This document shows, in pieces, positions 42,138 to 52,085 of a stretch of 64,000 nucleotides of DNA. The stretch lies in the NCBI GenBank assembly GCA_020524245.1, contig JAIVLN010000004.1, positions 1 to 64,000 on the forward strand. The letters run 5' to 3'. A model generated the notes under the pieces. That model saw only the letters and a program-made list of their open reading frames with translations. It did not search any database and was not told where the DNA came from. The stretch is from Rossellomorea aquimaris. Its GTDB lineage: Bacteria; Bacillota; Bacilli; Bacillales; Fictibacillaceae. A program made the position numbers and the translations under genes. Positions within the stretch are counted from its first letter, which is position 1; each line of letters starts with the position of its first letter.

Positions 42138-43268
42138 ATGAAACTGCGCGGTATCGAACCGACACCAAGTCCGAATACTATGAAGTTGATCGTAGATGAA
42201 GCCTTACCGAGCGGGAAAAACATGAATTTTAAGGCAGACCAGAAGGATGAAGCACCCGCACCGTTGGATGCATTGTTAAGTATCGAAGGTGTGAAAGGAC
42301 TTTACTATGTGGCTGATTTCATTGCGCTCGAACGAAATGCGAAGCACGACTGGAAAGTGATCCTGCCGAAAGCCCGTCAAGTAATGGGTGATGAAACGGC
42401 TGAAGTAGAGGCCGACCAGGAGGAAAAGGATGAAGATTTTGAAGAGGTCAAAGTGTTCATCCAGAAGTTCCGGCGTATTCCGATGCAAATCAAACTAATC
42501 AAAGGTGAAACGGAAGAGCGAGTCGGTTTACCAGACCGGTTCATGGAAACCGTCATGGCGGCACAAAGTGCTTCAGACAATGTGGTCATGGAGCGTCAAT
42601 GGATCGAGCAAAGTCCACGTTACGGGGACATGGATGAGGTCGGAAAAGAAGTGGCGGAGGAAATCAGTGCCGCTTATGATGACGCTCGTCTTTCTGCCTT
42701 GAAAGATCAGGCATTTGAACAAAACACGACTGATATCACTAAGCGAAAACAAGCGTACAAAGTAACGATGGACATGATGGAACAGCCTGATTGGAAAGAC
42801 CGTTACGCAGCGCTCGAACAGATGGAACCGACAAAAATGGATCTTCCTGTACTGGAAAAAGCATTGGATGATGAAAAGACATCCATTCGTCGTCTGGCGA
42901 CCGTTTATTTAGGGATGATTGAAGACCAAGAAGTGCTTCCATACATGACGAAAGCACTCCAGGATAAAAGTGTAACGGTCCGTCGTACTGCTGGGGATTG
43001 TATGTCTGACCTCGGATTTAAAGAAGCGATTCCGGTCATGATTAAGTCGTTAAAGGACAAAAACAAGCTTGTCCGTTGGCGTGCGGCCATGTTCTTATAT
43101 GAAGTCGGTGATGAGTCAGCGATTCCAGCCTTGAAAGCCGCAAAAGACGATCCTGAATTCGAAGTGGCGATGCAAGTGAATATGGCACTCGAAAGGATTG
43201 AAGGCGGAGAAGAAGCAAAAGGTTCCGTATGGAAACAGATGACGGAAACGATTCAAAAAGGCAAGTAA
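42138..43268 (+). CDS. ypgR: conserved virulence factor C-like protein (YpgR)
   Basis: A 376-residue protein: an N-terminal NfuA/NifU-N-like scaffold domain (about 1-90) and C-terminal HEAT-type helical repeats (about 230-350; EDQEVLPYMTKAL, FKEAIPVMIKSL, ESAIPALKAA). It lies just before brxA as in B. subtilis. ATG 42138 follows AAAGGGG at 10 bases; the longer frame upstream lacks a site. Confidence 0.85.
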   Translation: MKLRGIEPTPSPNTMKLIVDEALPSGKNMNFKADQKDEAPAPLDALLSIEGVKGLYYVADFIALERNAKHDWKVILPKARQVMGDETAEVEADQEEKDEDFEEVKVFIQKFRRIPMQIKLIKGETEERVGLPDRFMETVMAAQSASDNVVMERQWIEQSPRYGDMDEVGKEVAEEISAAYDDARLSALKDQAFEQNTTDITKRKQAYKVTMDMMEQPDWKDRYAALEQMEPTKMDLPVLEKALDDEKTSIRRLATVYLGMIEDQEVLPYMTKALQDKSVTVRRTAGDCMSDLGFKEAIPVMIKSLKDKNKLVRWRAAMFLYEVGDESAIPALKAAKDDPEFEVAMQVNMALERIEGGEEAKGSVWKQMTETIQKGK

Positions 43269-43343
43269 CGGAAAGTCAATTGATGTTTCAATGACCTCGT
43301 GATAAAGTTAATAAAAGACAAAGAATAATGGAGGTATGTTCCT

Positions 43344-43778
43344 ATGTCCATGGCATATGAAGAATATATGAGACAACTTGTACAACCAATGAGAGATGAA
43401 TTGACAGAAGCAGGGTTCAAAGAGCTTCGCACACCTGAAGAAGTCGATGAATATATGGAAAACGCTGAAGGTACAACACTTGTAATGATCAACTCTGTAT
43501 GCGGATGTGCTGCAGGTCTTGCGCGTCCTGCCGTACGTACAGCAGCTCAACATGAAAACGCACCAGACCACTTCGTAACCGTATTTGCTGGTCAAGATAA
43601 AGTGGCAACATCAGTCATGCGTTCCTATTTCTTGGATGTTGAACCATCTTCTCCTTCAATTGCACTGTTAAAAGGAAAAGAATTGGTCCACTTCGTTCCA
43701 AGAGAAGAGATTGAAGACCACGAACCGGAAGACATCGTTCAAAACCTTGTAAATGCATTCGAAACGCACTGCAAATAA
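43344..43778 (+). CDS. brxA: bacilliredoxin BrxA (YphP)
   Basis: A 144-residue thioredoxin-fold protein with the CGC active site in INSVCGCAAG. It removes bacillithiol from mixed disulfides in bacillithiol-producing Firmicutes. GGAGG lies 9 bases before the ATG. Confidence 0.95.
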   Translation: MSMAYEEYMRQLVQPMRDELTEAGFKELRTPEEVDEYMENAEGTTLVMINSVCGCAAGLARPAVRTAAQHENAPDHFVTVFAGQDKVATSVMRSYFLDVEPSSPSIALLKGKELVHFVPREEIEDHEPEDIVQNLVNAFETHCK

Positions 43779-43813
43779 TAAGGGCAAACCAAAAAATAAA
43801 GACAACGATGCAG

Positions 43814-43847
43814 ACCCTATCAAATTTTGATTTGATAGGGTTTTTTT
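43814..43847 (+). terminator. terminator after brxA
   Basis: CCCTATCAAA (43815-43824) pairs with TTTGATAGGG (43831-43840), followed by seven T. Confidence 0.9.
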
Positions 43848-43880
43848 ATCTCTAATTGCTTATAAAAAGGAGTGATGAAC

Positions 43881-44849
43881 ATGACTTCACCAATCATCCG
43901 TGTAGAGAATCTTGCGAAAAAGTTCAAGGGGAATGTACAGGCAGTGAAAGATGTTACCTTTGAAGTGGCAGAAGGGGAGTTTTTCGCTTTTCTCGGACCG
44001 AATGGCGCAGGGAAATCGACGACGGTCCAAATGCTGACCACATTGTTGACTCCTACATCAGGATCGATCATTGTTGCAGGTTATGATACGGAGAAGGAAC
44101 CCGAAAAAATTCGCCAGAACATCGGTGTTGCACTGCAAGAAACGGGTGTTGATCCTAATTTGACCGGTAGAGAACTCCTTATCCTCCAATCGAGGTTGTT
44201 CGGTCTGAATAGATCTCAAGCGAAAGAGCGTGCAAACGAGCTACTCGAACTTGTTGATTTGACTGGTGATGCGGATCGCCAGTGTGGCAACTATTCTGGT
44301 GGAATGCGACGACGACTTGATCTGGCGCTGGCTCTGGTACATAATCCGAAGGTTCTCTTTCTCGATGAACCGACGACTGGACTCGATCCAATGAATCGAA
44401 AAGCGGTATGGGAAGAAATTCGACATCTCAATAAAGAGCTCGGTACGACGATCTTTTTAACGACTCAATACTTGGAAGAGGCTGATCAATTGGCAGATCG
44501 GATCAGCATCATAGACAAGGGAACCATCGTTGCCACGGGAACAGCAGAGGAACTGAAGAGCTCGATCGGGGTTGATCTGGTCACCTTACAATTTGAAACC
44601 CGGGATGACGCATTAAGCGCAAAAGAGCTTTTTACAAATAAAGCGGAGAATGTCATCGATTTAAAGGAACAACTGCAAATTTACATTGAAAATGGTACGG
44701 CACAATTGCCAGAGATGATCCGTCAACTCGATGAATCCCTCATTCCTTTGGTAAAACTGAACGTCTCGCCCCCGACATTGGATGATGTGTTCTTGAATGT
44801 AACGGGTGAACGGTTGAAAAAATCGCAAAGGAGTGTGGAGCAGGCATGA
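43881..44849 (+). CDS. ABC transporter ATPase, DrrA-like
   Basis: A 322-residue ATPase of the drug/antibiotic export type: Walker A GPNGAGKST, signature YSGGMRRRLDLA, Walker B LFLDEPTTGLDP and an H-loop replaced by Gln (LTTQYLEEADQL), as in the DrrA subgroup. The C-terminal extension is typical of DrrA. It overlaps the permease gene by four bases. ATG 43881 is 8 bases after AAAAGGAG. Confidence 0.92.
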   Translation: MTSPIIRVENLAKKFKGNVQAVKDVTFEVAEGEFFAFLGPNGAGKSTTVQMLTTLLTPTSGSIIVAGYDTEKEPEKIRQNIGVALQETGVDPNLTGRELLILQSRLFGLNRSQAKERANELLELVDLTGDADRQCGNYSGGMRRRLDLALALVHNPKVLFLDEPTTGLDPMNRKAVWEEIRHLNKELGTTIFLTTQYLEEADQLADRISIIDKGTIVATGTAEELKSSIGVDLVTLQFETRDDALSAKELFTNKAENVIDLKEQLQIYIENGTAQLPEMIRQLDESLIPLVKLNVSPPTLDDVFLNVTGERLKKSQRSVEQA

Positions 44850-45628
44850 GCAAAGCTTCGTTTTTCGTCGAGACTTATCTACATACGAAAAGAAGCGTGT
44901 TAGTCACGCTCCGTAATCCTTTCACCTTCATTCCGAACTTGTTGATCAGTTTGTTTTTTCTTTTCGTGTATGAGGGTGGCTTAAGTGGTATTTCAGAGCT
45001 GCCTGAATTCGAGGGCGCTAATTATTTGGCGTTCATTTTACCGGTATCAATCGTTTCTGCTGCGATTGGTGGGGCCGGGGGAGCCGGGCAATCCCTGGTA
45101 CGTGACCTGGAAAACGGTTATTTTTCCAAGTTGTTATTGACACCATCTTCAAGGCTGGCGATTGTTCTAGGGCCGATTATAGCGGGTATGCTCCAGCTTT
45201 GTGTCCAGACGATTTTAATTCTTGTCGTAGGTCTTCTGTTAGGATTAGAAGTAGCAACAGGTATTGCTGGTATGTTCGTCGTCATACTGATTGCGATTGG
45301 ATGGGGGCTAGCCTTTGCAGGCTATTCCGCTGGCGTCGCTTTACGGACGAAGAATGCGCAGGCTGCACAAGCGGGTACGCTCATCTTTTTCCCACTCATC
45401 TTCCTAAGTACAACTTTCGTTCCGTATGAGCTGATTGAAGCGCAATGGCTGAGAGTAGCGGCAGTCATCAACCCGACGACGTACATTTTTGAGAGCATGC
45501 GTGCTGTGTTGATTGAAGGTTGGGTGTGGGAGGAACTTGTGAAAGGTTTGGCAGCGATAGTGATCATTTGTGTCATCACGATCAGTTTTGCGGCATTAAA
45601 TGCAAAGAAAGCGGTCAGCCGAGGATAA
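44846..45628 (+). CDS. ABC-2 type transporter permease
   Basis: A 260-residue membrane protein with about six membrane segments of the ABC-2 (DrrB) type. Forms an exporter with the preceding ATPase. The substrate is unknown. Confidence 0.88.
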   Translation: MSKASFFVETYLHTKRSVLVTLRNPFTFIPNLLISLFFLFVYEGGLSGISELPEFEGANYLAFILPVSIVSAAIGGAGGAGQSLVRDLENGYFSKLLLTPSSRLAIVLGPIIAGMLQLCVQTILILVVGLLLGLEVATGIAGMFVVILIAIGWGLAFAGYSAGVALRTKNAQAAQAGTLIFFPLIFLSTTFVPYELIEAQWLRVAAVINPTTYIFESMRAVLIEGWVWEELVKGLAAIVIICVITISFAALNAKKAVSRG

Positions 45629-45637
45629 TAGCATAGA

Positions 45638-45665
45638 AAAGGACCCTGTGCTGGGTCCTTTTTTG
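45638..45665. terminator. bidirectional terminator
   Basis: AAAGGACCC-TGTGC-TGGGTCCTTTTTT between the convergent permease and MMPL genes. Confidence 0.85.
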
Positions 45666-45667
45666 CA

Positions 45668-47839
45668 TTAATGATTCGGTTGTCGCTGCTTTCTAAATTT
45701 CGGCATCCACCAATTCCAGTGGCCCATCAGCTTCATAAGGGAAGGCACGAGGACCATCCTGACGAGTGTGGCGTCGAGAAATATAGCGAGCGCGATCGAT
45801 ACACCCATCTGTTTGACGGGTACAACGCCGGTAAACGCGAACGCTCCTGTCACAACGATCATAATCAATGCTGCGGATGTGATGATTTTACTCGTTGAGG
45901 TCAAGCCCATCAGTGTCGCATAGTCATTGTCCTTCGTTTCCTCGTAATATTCCTGGATTCGGGAAATGAGGAAAACTTCGTAATCCATACTGAGTCCAAA
46001 AACGATACCGAACGTGAATACAGGAATCATCAGACCGATGCCATCAACGGGATCGACAAAATGGCCTTCCTGGAAAATCCATACGACGATGCCAAATGTT
46101 GCACTCAAGCTGATCACATTCATCGCGATCGCTTTTAACGGTATGAAGAGTGAACGGAACGCGATCAATAGTATGATGTAGGTTGTGAGAAGAACAAATG
46201 CCACGGCGTATGGTGCTTTTTCATAAATTTCATCAAAGATCTCCTGGGTGAATTTACTGTTTCCACCCAAAATCAGTTCATAGTCCTCATAAGTACCGTT
46301 CCACTCTCGAACCCAGTTTTTCGCTTCGTTAGAGGTCGTATCCACGTTCAGGTAAACTCTGAAGATCGATTTATCCTCTTGAACGTAAGACTCAACCGCT
46401 TTATTCAGGCCTGAAGGAATTGTGTCTGATTCCACCATGGAATGCAGTTGTTCAGGTGGTACTCCAGTTGTTGAGAAGACGGATTCTACTCGATCGACAA
46501 TGGCTTCATCTTTTAGTTTGTTTTGTAAATCTTCCAGATCGGCCAACGTCTCCTTCGAGTCGAGAAGCTCTTTACCGCCATCTACAATCATCGTGACTGG
46601 ATACAGCTCTTGTTCACCGAACGTGTCTTTGAACGTCTCAAACGCCTGCCTTGATTCGTATGACTTCGGTAAAGCTTCGGCTTCTGGAATAGTTAAGTTC
46701 AAGTTTCCTAACGGCAGGATCGCCGTTATGAGAATGACGAGTGCGATCAAGAACATGGAAACCGGACGCTTCATGACGAATTGGGCGAAACGATACCAGT
46801 TGCTCACTTTCTTTTCTTTTGCTTTTAAAACCTTCCATTTATTGATGTTGTGTCCTAATAACCCTAAAACAGCGGGAAGGAATGTAAGTGCACAGATCAC
46901 CGATAAGATGACGACGACCATGCCTCCAATTGCCACCGTTTGAAAAATATCGATGTCGATGAACAGCATGGAAGAGAGTCCCAGAAACACACATAACCCT
47001 GAGAAGGCGATCGACCTGCCGGCGGTTTGTATCGATACATCGATTGCTTGCTCGATGGACCTTTTATCGATTTCTTCACGGAACCGATTGACAAGGAGTA
47101 ATGCGAAATCAATTCCAAGGGCCAGACCGATCATTGGGACGACGTTCAACAGGAAAATGGATAAATCCAGCTCCTGGCCGATGAAATAAAGGATCCCGAG
47201 AGAACTGACGACACTTACGATTCCGATCATTAATGGGATGAATGCTGCGACTACCCCTCCGAAAGCGAAAAGAAGGATGATGAGGGCAGCAGGGACACCG
47301 ATTGCTTCAGCTCGCTTCAAATCTTCTTGACTGGCTTTGTTCATGTCTTCAGAAATGACCGCACCACCTGTCAAACTCGCATTGAAATCCTCTGTATCTT
47401 CCAGGTTTTCTCGAATCTGTTCAATAGAATCTTTCAGTTCGGTAAAACTTTTATCAAATCCGAGAAGAATGTAAGCGATGTTGTCTTTAGCCATTTTCGT
47501 GTTTTGGTTGGGGGAGGTGATGCTTGAAAGATGATCCACTCCTTCCAGGTCTTCGATTATATCTCGTACGTAATTTTTGAATTCGTCGGAATCAGTCTCA
47601 TAGCTTTCTGATTCAATGACGATCGTCATGGACGACTTCGGTTGATTGAAGTCTTCTTTAAGAATCGTTTGAGTCTCATTGAAAGAGCCTTCGGTTTCGA
47701 AACCACTGCCTTCAAGAATCGAAGGCATTTTCCAGGCGAACAGCCCGAGGGCAATTGCTAGGATGCACCATAGGAAGATGATCGTCTTCTTATAACGAAA
47801 CAGAAGGGTACTGTACGTATGTAAAAATGAATTTCTCAT
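45668..47839 (-). CDS. MMPL-type RND exporter
   Basis: A 723-residue transporter with twelve predicted membrane segments in two halves, each preceded by a large extracytoplasmic loop, as in MmpL/YdfJ proteins. GLALGIDFALLLVNRFREE and FGLSMDYEVFLISRIQE are the paired motifs with proton-relay Asp/Tyr in the membrane. Such pumps export lipids or hydrophobic compounds. ATG 47839 behind GGAGGG is preferred over TTG 47851. Confidence 0.9.
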   Translation of the reverse strand: MRNSFLHTYSTLLFRYKKTIIFLWCILAIALGLFAWKMPSILEGSGFETEGSFNETQTILKEDFNQPKSSMTIVIESESYETDSDEFKNYVRDIIEDLEGVDHLSSITSPNQNTKMAKDNIAYILLGFDKSFTELKDSIEQIRENLEDTEDFNASLTGGAVISEDMNKASQEDLKRAEAIGVPAALIILLFAFGGVVAAFIPLMIGIVSVVSSLGILYFIGQELDLSIFLLNVVPMIGLALGIDFALLLVNRFREEIDKRSIEQAIDVSIQTAGRSIAFSGLCVFLGLSSMLFIDIDIFQTVAIGGMVVVILSVICALTFLPAVLGLLGHNINKWKVLKAKEKKVSNWYRFAQFVMKRPVSMFLIALVILITAILPLGNLNLTIPEAEALPKSYESRQAFETFKDTFGEQELYPVTMIVDGGKELLDSKETLADLEDLQNKLKDEAIVDRVESVFSTTGVPPEQLHSMVESDTIPSGLNKAVESYVQEDKSIFRVYLNVDTTSNEAKNWVREWNGTYEDYELILGGNSKFTQEIFDEIYEKAPYAVAFVLLTTYIILLIAFRSLFIPLKAIAMNVISLSATFGIVVWIFQEGHFVDPVDGIGLMIPVFTFGIVFGLSMDYEVFLISRIQEYYEETKDNDYATLMGLTSTSKIITSAALIMIVVTGAFAFTGVVPVKQMGVSIALAIFLDATLVRMVLVPSLMKLMGHWNWWMPKFRKQRQPNH

Positions 47840-47911
47840 GATTCCCTCCAATTAAACAGGTGATATGTGGATATTATACACTTGATGATGGGAATGTATG
47901 GATAAATTTGC

Positions 47912-47953
47912 ATATAAAAAAAGATCCGATTGTAATTTCTTACAATCAGATCT
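47912..47953 (-). terminator. terminator of the YjcZ-like gene
   Basis: AGATCCGATTGTAA / TTACAATCAGATCT with TTTTTTATATG on the minus strand. Confidence 0.8.
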
Positions 47954-48043
47954 AATGAGTTTGGCTGTTTTTGACATGCAAAAAAACACACTGGAGTAGT
48001 TTACATTTTAGTAGGCTATGAGCGAGTTCACTTGAATCAGCGA

Positions 48044-48247
48044 TTAATGGTCTTTACCTTTTCCCCCACCGGCACAGGCGCAACCGACAATGATTAAGAG
48101 AATGAATAATACGACGATGATCGTGAAACCATGGCCATATCCATCGCAGTATCCATCGTACCCATAACCATGGTGCATCGGATAACAATGATCATATCCG
48201 TAGTCCATTTCCTTTTTCTTAGGCATATATTTTTTCATCTTTTCCAA
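48044..48247 (-). CDS. YjcZ-family small membrane protein
   Basis: A 67-residue protein: lysine-rich start, a Tyr/Gly/His-rich middle and a single C-terminal hydrophobic segment (FTIIVVLFILLIIVGCACAGG), which is typical of YjcZ-type sporulation-associated peptides. TTG 48247 lies 7 bases after GGAGGGG. Confidence 0.75.
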   Translation of the reverse strand: MEKMKKYMPKKKEMDYGYDHCYPMHHGYGYDGYCDGYGHGFTIIVVLFILLIIVGCACAGGGKGKDH

Positions 48248-48375
48248 CAGACTTCCCCTCCAAATTTGATATAATCTGTTCTGTCTTACTACAAAATATG
48301 TACAATTGCCTTATATGCAACGGGGACACTCGTGGAATTTTTGTGTACAAACCTATTTTTTCGAGGAGTTATAAA

Positions 48376-49152
48376 ATGATCATTACGACTGGTAGCAAAG
48401 CGAAAAACGAATTGAAAAATCGGGCGAGGGAAGTCGGTGACGAGCTTGGGATATCGTATGTTGATCGGCAGGACCGCTCGATTGATAAAATGATGGACTT
48501 GGTGGAGGACGGAATCGTTGTCGTAAGGAAAGAAAGATTCCTTTTTTATCCGAAAGGGTCTTCGAGTCCTGTATTTTTCCATCCGAATTCTTCCCTTTTC
48601 AGAATCAAACGATTGATGAGGGGAGAAGACGATCCACTTATCCGGAATGCTCGATTAAGAGAAGGGATGTCCATATTGGATTGTACTTTGGGTTGGGCTT
48701 CGGACAGTATCGTTTCAAGTTTTGTAGTCGGAAAGAATGGCAGAGTTGTCGGTATAGAAGGAAGTTCGACGATTGCATTACTCACAAAGCTCGGTCTGAA
48801 AGTCTATGTAGATGAAAACCCTATGATCAATGATGCGATGCGGCGGGTTGAGGTTAACGAGGGGAACCATCTGGATTATTTGAAGCAATGTCGAACAGAT
48901 AGCTTTGATGTCGTGTATTTCGATCCGATGTTCGAGGAGACGATTGTCACTTCAGATGGGATTGCACCTCTGAAGAATTTTGCAGTGTATGAACCGATTT
49001 CAGATGAGATCATTGAAGAGGCGAAACGGGTTGCACGAGAGCGCGTCGTGCTGAAAGATCATTATAAGAGCAACCGATTCGCGCAATTCGGTTTCGATGT
49101 TGAAATCCGGAAGAGTTCCGCCTTCCACTTCGGCCACATCGAAGTAAAATAG
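48376..49152 (+). CDS. class I SAM-dependent methyltransferase (YpiP-like)
   Basis: A 258-residue protein. The SAM-binding fold shows SILDCTLGWASDSI (motif I), VVGIEGSS (motif II) and FDVVYFDPMF, a DPMF variant of the NPPY-type catalytic motif used on nucleic-acid bases. Similar to B. subtilis YpiP. Substrate probably RNA or DNA. ATG 48376 behind GAGGAG. Confidence 0.8.
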   Translation: MIITTGSKAKNELKNRAREVGDELGISYVDRQDRSIDKMMDLVEDGIVVVRKERFLFYPKGSSSPVFFHPNSSLFRIKRLMRGEDDPLIRNARLREGMSILDCTLGWASDSIVSSFVVGKNGRVVGIEGSSTIALLTKLGLKVYVDENPMINDAMRRVEVNEGNHLDYLKQCRTDSFDVVYFDPMFEETIVTSDGIAPLKNFAVYEPISDEIIEEAKRVARERVVLKDHYKSNRFAQFGFDVEIRKSSAFHFGHIEVK

Positions 49153-49235
49153 GCAGGTCAGAAACCGTTTACTTTTCAAGAAGGGTTCTTTATACTTGGT
49201 TTGTAGAGTACAAAATTTTGGAAGGAGTGGTATTG

Positions 49236-49319
49236 ATGAAATTCGTACAGCAGCAACAGCAAATCATCGTTCAACTACATATGAACCGAATTTCAGGTAG
49301 ATACCACTTGGCTACGTAA
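49236..49319 (+). CDS. 27-codon reading frame, possible leader peptide
   Basis: A GGAAGGAGTGG site 5 bases before an ATG opens a frame encoding a Gln-rich peptide (KFVQQQQQIIVQLH). A terminator follows about 40 bases after its stop and precedes the MFS exporter gene. It may be a leader peptide in a termination-controlled 5' region, or an unrelated small gene. Confidence 0.35.
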   Translation: MKFVQQQQQIIVQLHMNRISGRYHLAT

Positions 49320-49360
49320 CAAAAACTTTGTATTTTAACGAGTGTTTTGTAAACGTGTGA

Positions 49361-49393
49361 AGCTATGGGTGATTCTAACCCATGGCTTTTTTT
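49361..49393 (+). terminator. terminator or attenuator before the MFS gene
   Basis: AGCTATGGGT (49361-49370) pairs with ACCCATGGCT (49378-49387), followed by T-run. It lies about 90 bases upstream of the MFS start. Confidence 0.8.
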
Positions 49394-49480
49394 GTTCGCT
49401 AAGTTTATAAATGCCAATGCTTCAATTTTCAAATGTAGTCTTCTTCGTACAAAAGCACACGCAGAAAGTTGGTAGAAAAA

Positions 49481-50794
49481 ATGAAGGAAACATGGAAAGC
49501 TTATAAAGAAATGGATCGAAATGTTTGGATCCGTTTCATTGGAGAGTCCATCAATGGAATTGCATTCATGATGTTGCTCCCTTTCTTGGCCTTGTATTTG
49601 AAAGACAAGGTCGATCATATTTGGGAAGTCGGCATTGTCATGGGGGTCTCACCATTAGCATCGGTCGTCGGGACGATGATCGGTGGTCGTCTAGCGGACA
49701 TATATGGCCGGAAGCCGTTGATGGTCGGCTCTATGGCTGGAAATGCCGTCGTTATGCTTGGATTCGTCTGGTTTGACGGGTTTTGGGCATTCGTCGTCTT
49801 ATCCTTGTTTTTAGGGTTTTTTAACTCATTGTTCCATCCTGCAGCCTCCGCAATGGTCGCGGATGTGACGGAACCGGATAAACGGACAGAAGCATTCGGA
49901 CTTTTAAGGATGGGGCACAACATCGGTGCTGCCATCGGACCCTTGATCGGAGCTTCGGTCGTGCTTTTTTCTAAGCAGGTCATCTTTATGGTTTCTGCAA
50001 TGAGCATGTTTTTCTATGCGGTGATCGTCTTGATCTGGATCAGGGAAAGCTTACCGAAAGCCGAGAAAAAAGAATCGTTTGGAGATGCTTCTCAAAAAGA
50101 AGAGAAGCAAGATCTTCCGAGCCCATTCCAGGTGATTTTACGAGACAAATTATTGTTCATCTTCATTATCACTGGGGTCGTCATCTCGATGTCGTTCACG
50201 CAAACAGAAGGAATGCTGCCGCTCCACTTCGACCAAACGTTGCCGAACTTGACGGATGCTCAGAATCCGTTCACTTACATGCTCGCGTTCAACGGATTGC
50301 TCGTTGTCTTGTTCCAGTTTCCGATCTCACGCTGGGCAGGGAACCGGGCAATCGGAAAAGTAATGCTATATGGCTGTATCCTGTTTGGATTTGGACTTCT
50401 CGCAGTCGGCTGGCTTCCGCAAGTGTTCACTGCCATCGGTACAAGCTACTGGGCGATCATGCTCATATTCCTTGCGATTTATGGCATTTACACATTAGGT
50501 GAGATGCTCATGTCACCTGTTCAAATGACATTCGTAGCCAATCTTGCACCGGAACACTTACGAGGAACCTATATGGGGGCTGCAGGTCTTCAATGGATTC
50601 TTGGCGGTGTAACGGGTCCGTTGCTCGGAGGTTACCTGCTTGATCTTGGACTTGGAAACATCCTTTACACGATCCTGGGGATCGGCTGTATCATTGCAGG
50701 AATCATCTATCTTTCACTCGATCGTTGGGTGGATGACCGCCCTAGTGCAGAGTCTTCAGTCACTCAGGGAAATGTTTCGACTGTAAACCAATAA
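49481..50794 (+). CDS. MFS multidrug-type exporter
   Basis: About 437 residues, twelve membrane segments. GGRLADIYGRKPLM between segments 2 and 3 is motif A, and GHNIGAAIGPLIG in segment 5 resembles the exporter motif C. A central loop rich in Lys/Glu separates the halves. Ribosome binding site weak (GGTAGAAAAA), so ATG 49481 is tentative; TTG 49469 is possible. Confidence 0.85.
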   Translation: MKETWKAYKEMDRNVWIRFIGESINGIAFMMLLPFLALYLKDKVDHIWEVGIVMGVSPLASVVGTMIGGRLADIYGRKPLMVGSMAGNAVVMLGFVWFDGFWAFVVLSLFLGFFNSLFHPAASAMVADVTEPDKRTEAFGLLRMGHNIGAAIGPLIGASVVLFSKQVIFMVSAMSMFFYAVIVLIWIRESLPKAEKKESFGDASQKEEKQDLPSPFQVILRDKLLFIFIITGVVISMSFTQTEGMLPLHFDQTLPNLTDAQNPFTYMLAFNGLLVVLFQFPISRWAGNRAIGKVMLYGCILFGFGLLAVGWLPQVFTAIGTSYWAIMLIFLAIYGIYTLGEMLMSPVQMTFVANLAPEHLRGTYMGAAGLQWILGGVTGPLLGGYLLDLGLGNILYTILGIGCIIAGIIYLSLDRWVDDRPSAESSVTQGNVSTVNQ

Positions 50795-50813
50795 GCTATG
50801 TTAAAATGAACAC

Positions 50814-50853
50814 AAACCGACCCTTGCTCCCATTTTGGAGTAGGGGTTTCTTT
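50814..50853 (+). terminator. terminator after the MFS gene
   Basis: AAACC-GA-CCCTTGCTCC with GGAGTAGGGGTTT, then TCTTT. Confidence 0.7.
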
Positions 50854-50930
50854 ATCGATGGCGAAATGATAGTAGGAATGCTCTAACGACATCATCTATT
50901 TTCTAAAAGTTTGAAAAGGAGCGGTCATTC

Positions 50931-51965
50931 ATGATTGATTTACGAAGTGACACGATAACAAAGCCGACAGAAGAAATGCGAAGAGCGATGTATGAAGCAG
51001 AAGTTGGCGATGACGTTTACGGAGAAGACCCGACCGTCCAACGTCTTGAAGAGAAAGCGGCTGAAATCCTTGGAAAAGAAGCGGCTTTATTCGTGACAAG
51101 TGGTACACAAGGGAACCAGATCGCCGTACTTACTCATTGTCAGCCAGGGAATGAAGTATTGCTCGAAGAGGATGCACACATTTTTTACTATGAAGGAGGA
51201 GCTATATCGGCGTTCGCAGGCGTTCAAACCCGAACCATAAAAGGGGAACGGGGGAAAATTCCACCTGACCTTTTGAAAAAAGCGATTCGCGGTGACGATA
51301 TCCATTTCCCTGAAACGGGCTTAATCTGTATCGAAAACACCCATAATCGTGCGGGTGGTGCAATCGTACCGATTGAGAACATGAGAGAAGTATATCAAGT
51401 CGCACAGGAACACAATATTCCGGTCCATTTGGACGGCGCAAGACTGTTCAATGTGGCTGCGGAATTGGAGTTGCCTGTTGCTGCATTCACAGAACACACA
51501 ACGACAGTACAGATCTGCCTCTCCAAAGGACTCGGTGCACCAGCTGGATCAATCATTGCGGGCAGCAACGAATTCATTCAAAGAGCCCGTAAGTGGAGAA
51601 AACGACTTGGAGGCGGACTCCGTCAAGTCGGTGTCTTGGCGGCACCTGGTTTGATTGCAATGACGAAGATGGCAGACCGGCTGAAGGAGGACCATGTCCG
51701 AGCGAGGAATCTTGCAGAAGGGCTGAAAGCGATTGAAGAGCTGGAAATCGTCAACCATGTGGATACGAATATTGTCGTTGCGGACATCGAAAATACTGGG
51801 AAATCGGTTGAGCAATTGCTAGAAGACTTGAAAGCTCAAGATATACTAGCGGTTCCATTCGGACCTTCCACAATCCGCTTGACGACACACCATCACATCA
51901 CCGATAGCGATATCGAACAAACACTTCAAGTGTTCCAACAACTTTTACAGCCTGTTCAAAAATAA
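50931..51965 (+). CDS. ltaE: low-specificity L-threonine aldolase
   Basis: A 344-residue PLP enzyme splitting L-threonine or L-allo-threonine to glycine and acetaldehyde. It begins with the characteristic MIDLRSDTITKPTEEM and VGDDVYGEDPTV. The Schiff-base lysine is in CLSKGLGAPAGS, and HLDGARLFN holds the cofactor-contacting Asp. AAAGGAGCGG precedes the ATG. Confidence 0.95.
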   Translation: MIDLRSDTITKPTEEMRRAMYEAEVGDDVYGEDPTVQRLEEKAAEILGKEAALFVTSGTQGNQIAVLTHCQPGNEVLLEEDAHIFYYEGGAISAFAGVQTRTIKGERGKIPPDLLKKAIRGDDIHFPETGLICIENTHNRAGGAIVPIENMREVYQVAQEHNIPVHLDGARLFNVAAELELPVAAFTEHTTTVQICLSKGLGAPAGSIIAGSNEFIQRARKWRKRLGGGLRQVGVLAAPGLIAMTKMADRLKEDHVRARNLAEGLKAIEELEIVNHVDTNIVVADIENTGKSVEQLLEDLKAQDILAVPFGPSTIRLTTHHHITDSDIEQTLQVFQQLLQPVQK

Positions 51966-51988
51966 TGGACAAAAATTGAATTTAGTAA

Positions 51989-52018
51989 AAAAGAACTTGC
52001 CAAGTGCAGGTTCTTTTT
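51989..52018 (+). terminator. terminator after ltaE
   Basis: AAAAGAACTTGC / GCAGGTTCTTTTT with a short loop. Confidence 0.8.
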
Positions 52019-52085
52019 GCTAATATATTATGTCGTAACTGGTGTTGTACCTGCAATACAATACTAATGGAATAGGTGATTCAAC

